A stretch of DNA of 6,559 nucleotides from an uncultured bacterium. GTDB taxonomy: Bacteria > Patescibacteria > JAEDAM01 > Absconditabacterales > Absconditicoccaceae. Shown here piece by piece: positions 6,294 to 6,559 of the stretch (position 1 is the first letter of the stretch; each line of letters opens with the position of its first letter). The position numbers and the translations under genes are program-made. The stretch spans positions 1-6,559 of the forward strand of contig CALFEN010000077.1 in the NCBI GenBank assembly GCA_937950065.1, written 5' to 3'. Under the pieces are notes generated by a model. The model ran no database searches and was not told the DNA's origin. It saw nothing but the letters and a program-made list of their open reading frames with translations.

Positions 6294-6559
6294 ATGAAGT
6301 ATTGATTAAGTATTTTTTGGTTTAGGCAGGATTTGAGAATCCATGACAATAGAGGACTTTATTTTTGTATAGAGCAGTCTAGACAAGTGCTTCCTATTTT
6401 TGTATTTGATGATAATATCCTCAAAAATTTCCCGAACAAAGATAATAGACTTGGATTTCTTGTAAGTGCTTTGCAAAGTTTGGATTCTAAACTAAAAAAT
6501 ATCTGATGAAATCTACATATCAGAAAATGAAACCCTGAAGAAGTTTTTCTCAAATTTTT
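6294..6559 (+). CDS. phrB: Deoxyribodipyrimidine photolyase, N-terminal part (3' truncated, code 25)
   Basis: The frame starts MKYGLSIFWFRQDLRIHDN, where FWFRxDLRxxDN is the hallmark N-terminal strand of the photolyase/cryptochrome alpha/beta domain. VLPIFVFDDNIL, then NRLGFLVSALQSLDSKL, and then GGNLHIRKGNPEEV follow the family order. Four TGA codons supply Gly 4, 71, 72 and 79; the last three lie where the family usually has Gly. Photolyases use FADH- and blue light to split pyrimidine dimers in DNA. Only 88 residues are in the window, so the flavin-binding and tryptophan-rich C-terminal domain cannot be seen, and a cryptochrome-like member is not excluded. The FDxNIL pattern resembles Bacteroidetes-like photolyases from memory. 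No Shine-Dalgarno precedes the ATG. It is divergent from the 133-aa gene. Confidence 0.92.

Noticed and set aside
6359..6553. 64-codon minus-strand frame opposite the photolyase start
   Set aside because: Antisense shadow of clear photolyase motifs on the plus strand.

Overview
The window comes from a bacterium that reads UGA as glycine (genetic code 25), so it fits Gracilibacteria or Absconditabacteria (SR1) of the Candidate Phyla Radiation (CPR). I cannot tell which of the two. Five AT-rich genes only make sense with in-frame TGA read as Gly, and several of those TGAs fall on family-conserved glycines: CxxCG and PGDR in an RNHCP-domain protein, the GGxL..xxGxP region of a photolyase, and VSGKPF in a CPR zinc-ribbon protein. 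By my count 41 of the 76 glycines in these five genes are TGA. All six complete or 3'-complete genes end in TAA.

Layout. 3-476 (+) is the C-terminal part of a zinc-ribbon protein. 477-797 is an AT-rich intergenic stretch with a good promoter. 798-3128 (+) is a 776-aa membrane-anchored PKD-domain protein that standard-code gene calling would break into fragments. It is convergent, with a 5-nt gap, to a 244-aa helical protein of unknown function on the minus strand (3134-3868). Next on the minus strand are a GC-richer unit (about 3970-5195) encoding a 350-aa protein with three membrane segments and a long coiled coil, an AT-rich RNHCP zinc protein (5280-5588), and a second GC-richer unit (about 5625-6160) encoding a 133-aa orphan. 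The window ends in the 5' part of a DNA photolyase gene on the plus strand (from 6294).

The main oddity is the contrast between two kinds of DNA. The two GC-richer units use no TGA at all (0 of 28 glycines), have strong Shine-Dalgarno sites at the same 6-nt spacing, carry structured leaders and have GC-rich hairpins after the gene. The AT-rich genes have no recognisable Shine-Dalgarno site. Both GC-richer units nevertheless appear to be read from AT-rich promoters like those of the other genes (TTGACA-type box, 16-bp spacer, AT-rich -10). I read them as separately acquired transcription units from a standard-code donor now under host-type promoters. That is an inference. No mobility gene, attachment site or CRISPR was found, and no shared pathway links the genes. 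The best-defined functions are light-driven DNA repair (photolyase), a surface or envelope PKD protein, and two small zinc proteins.
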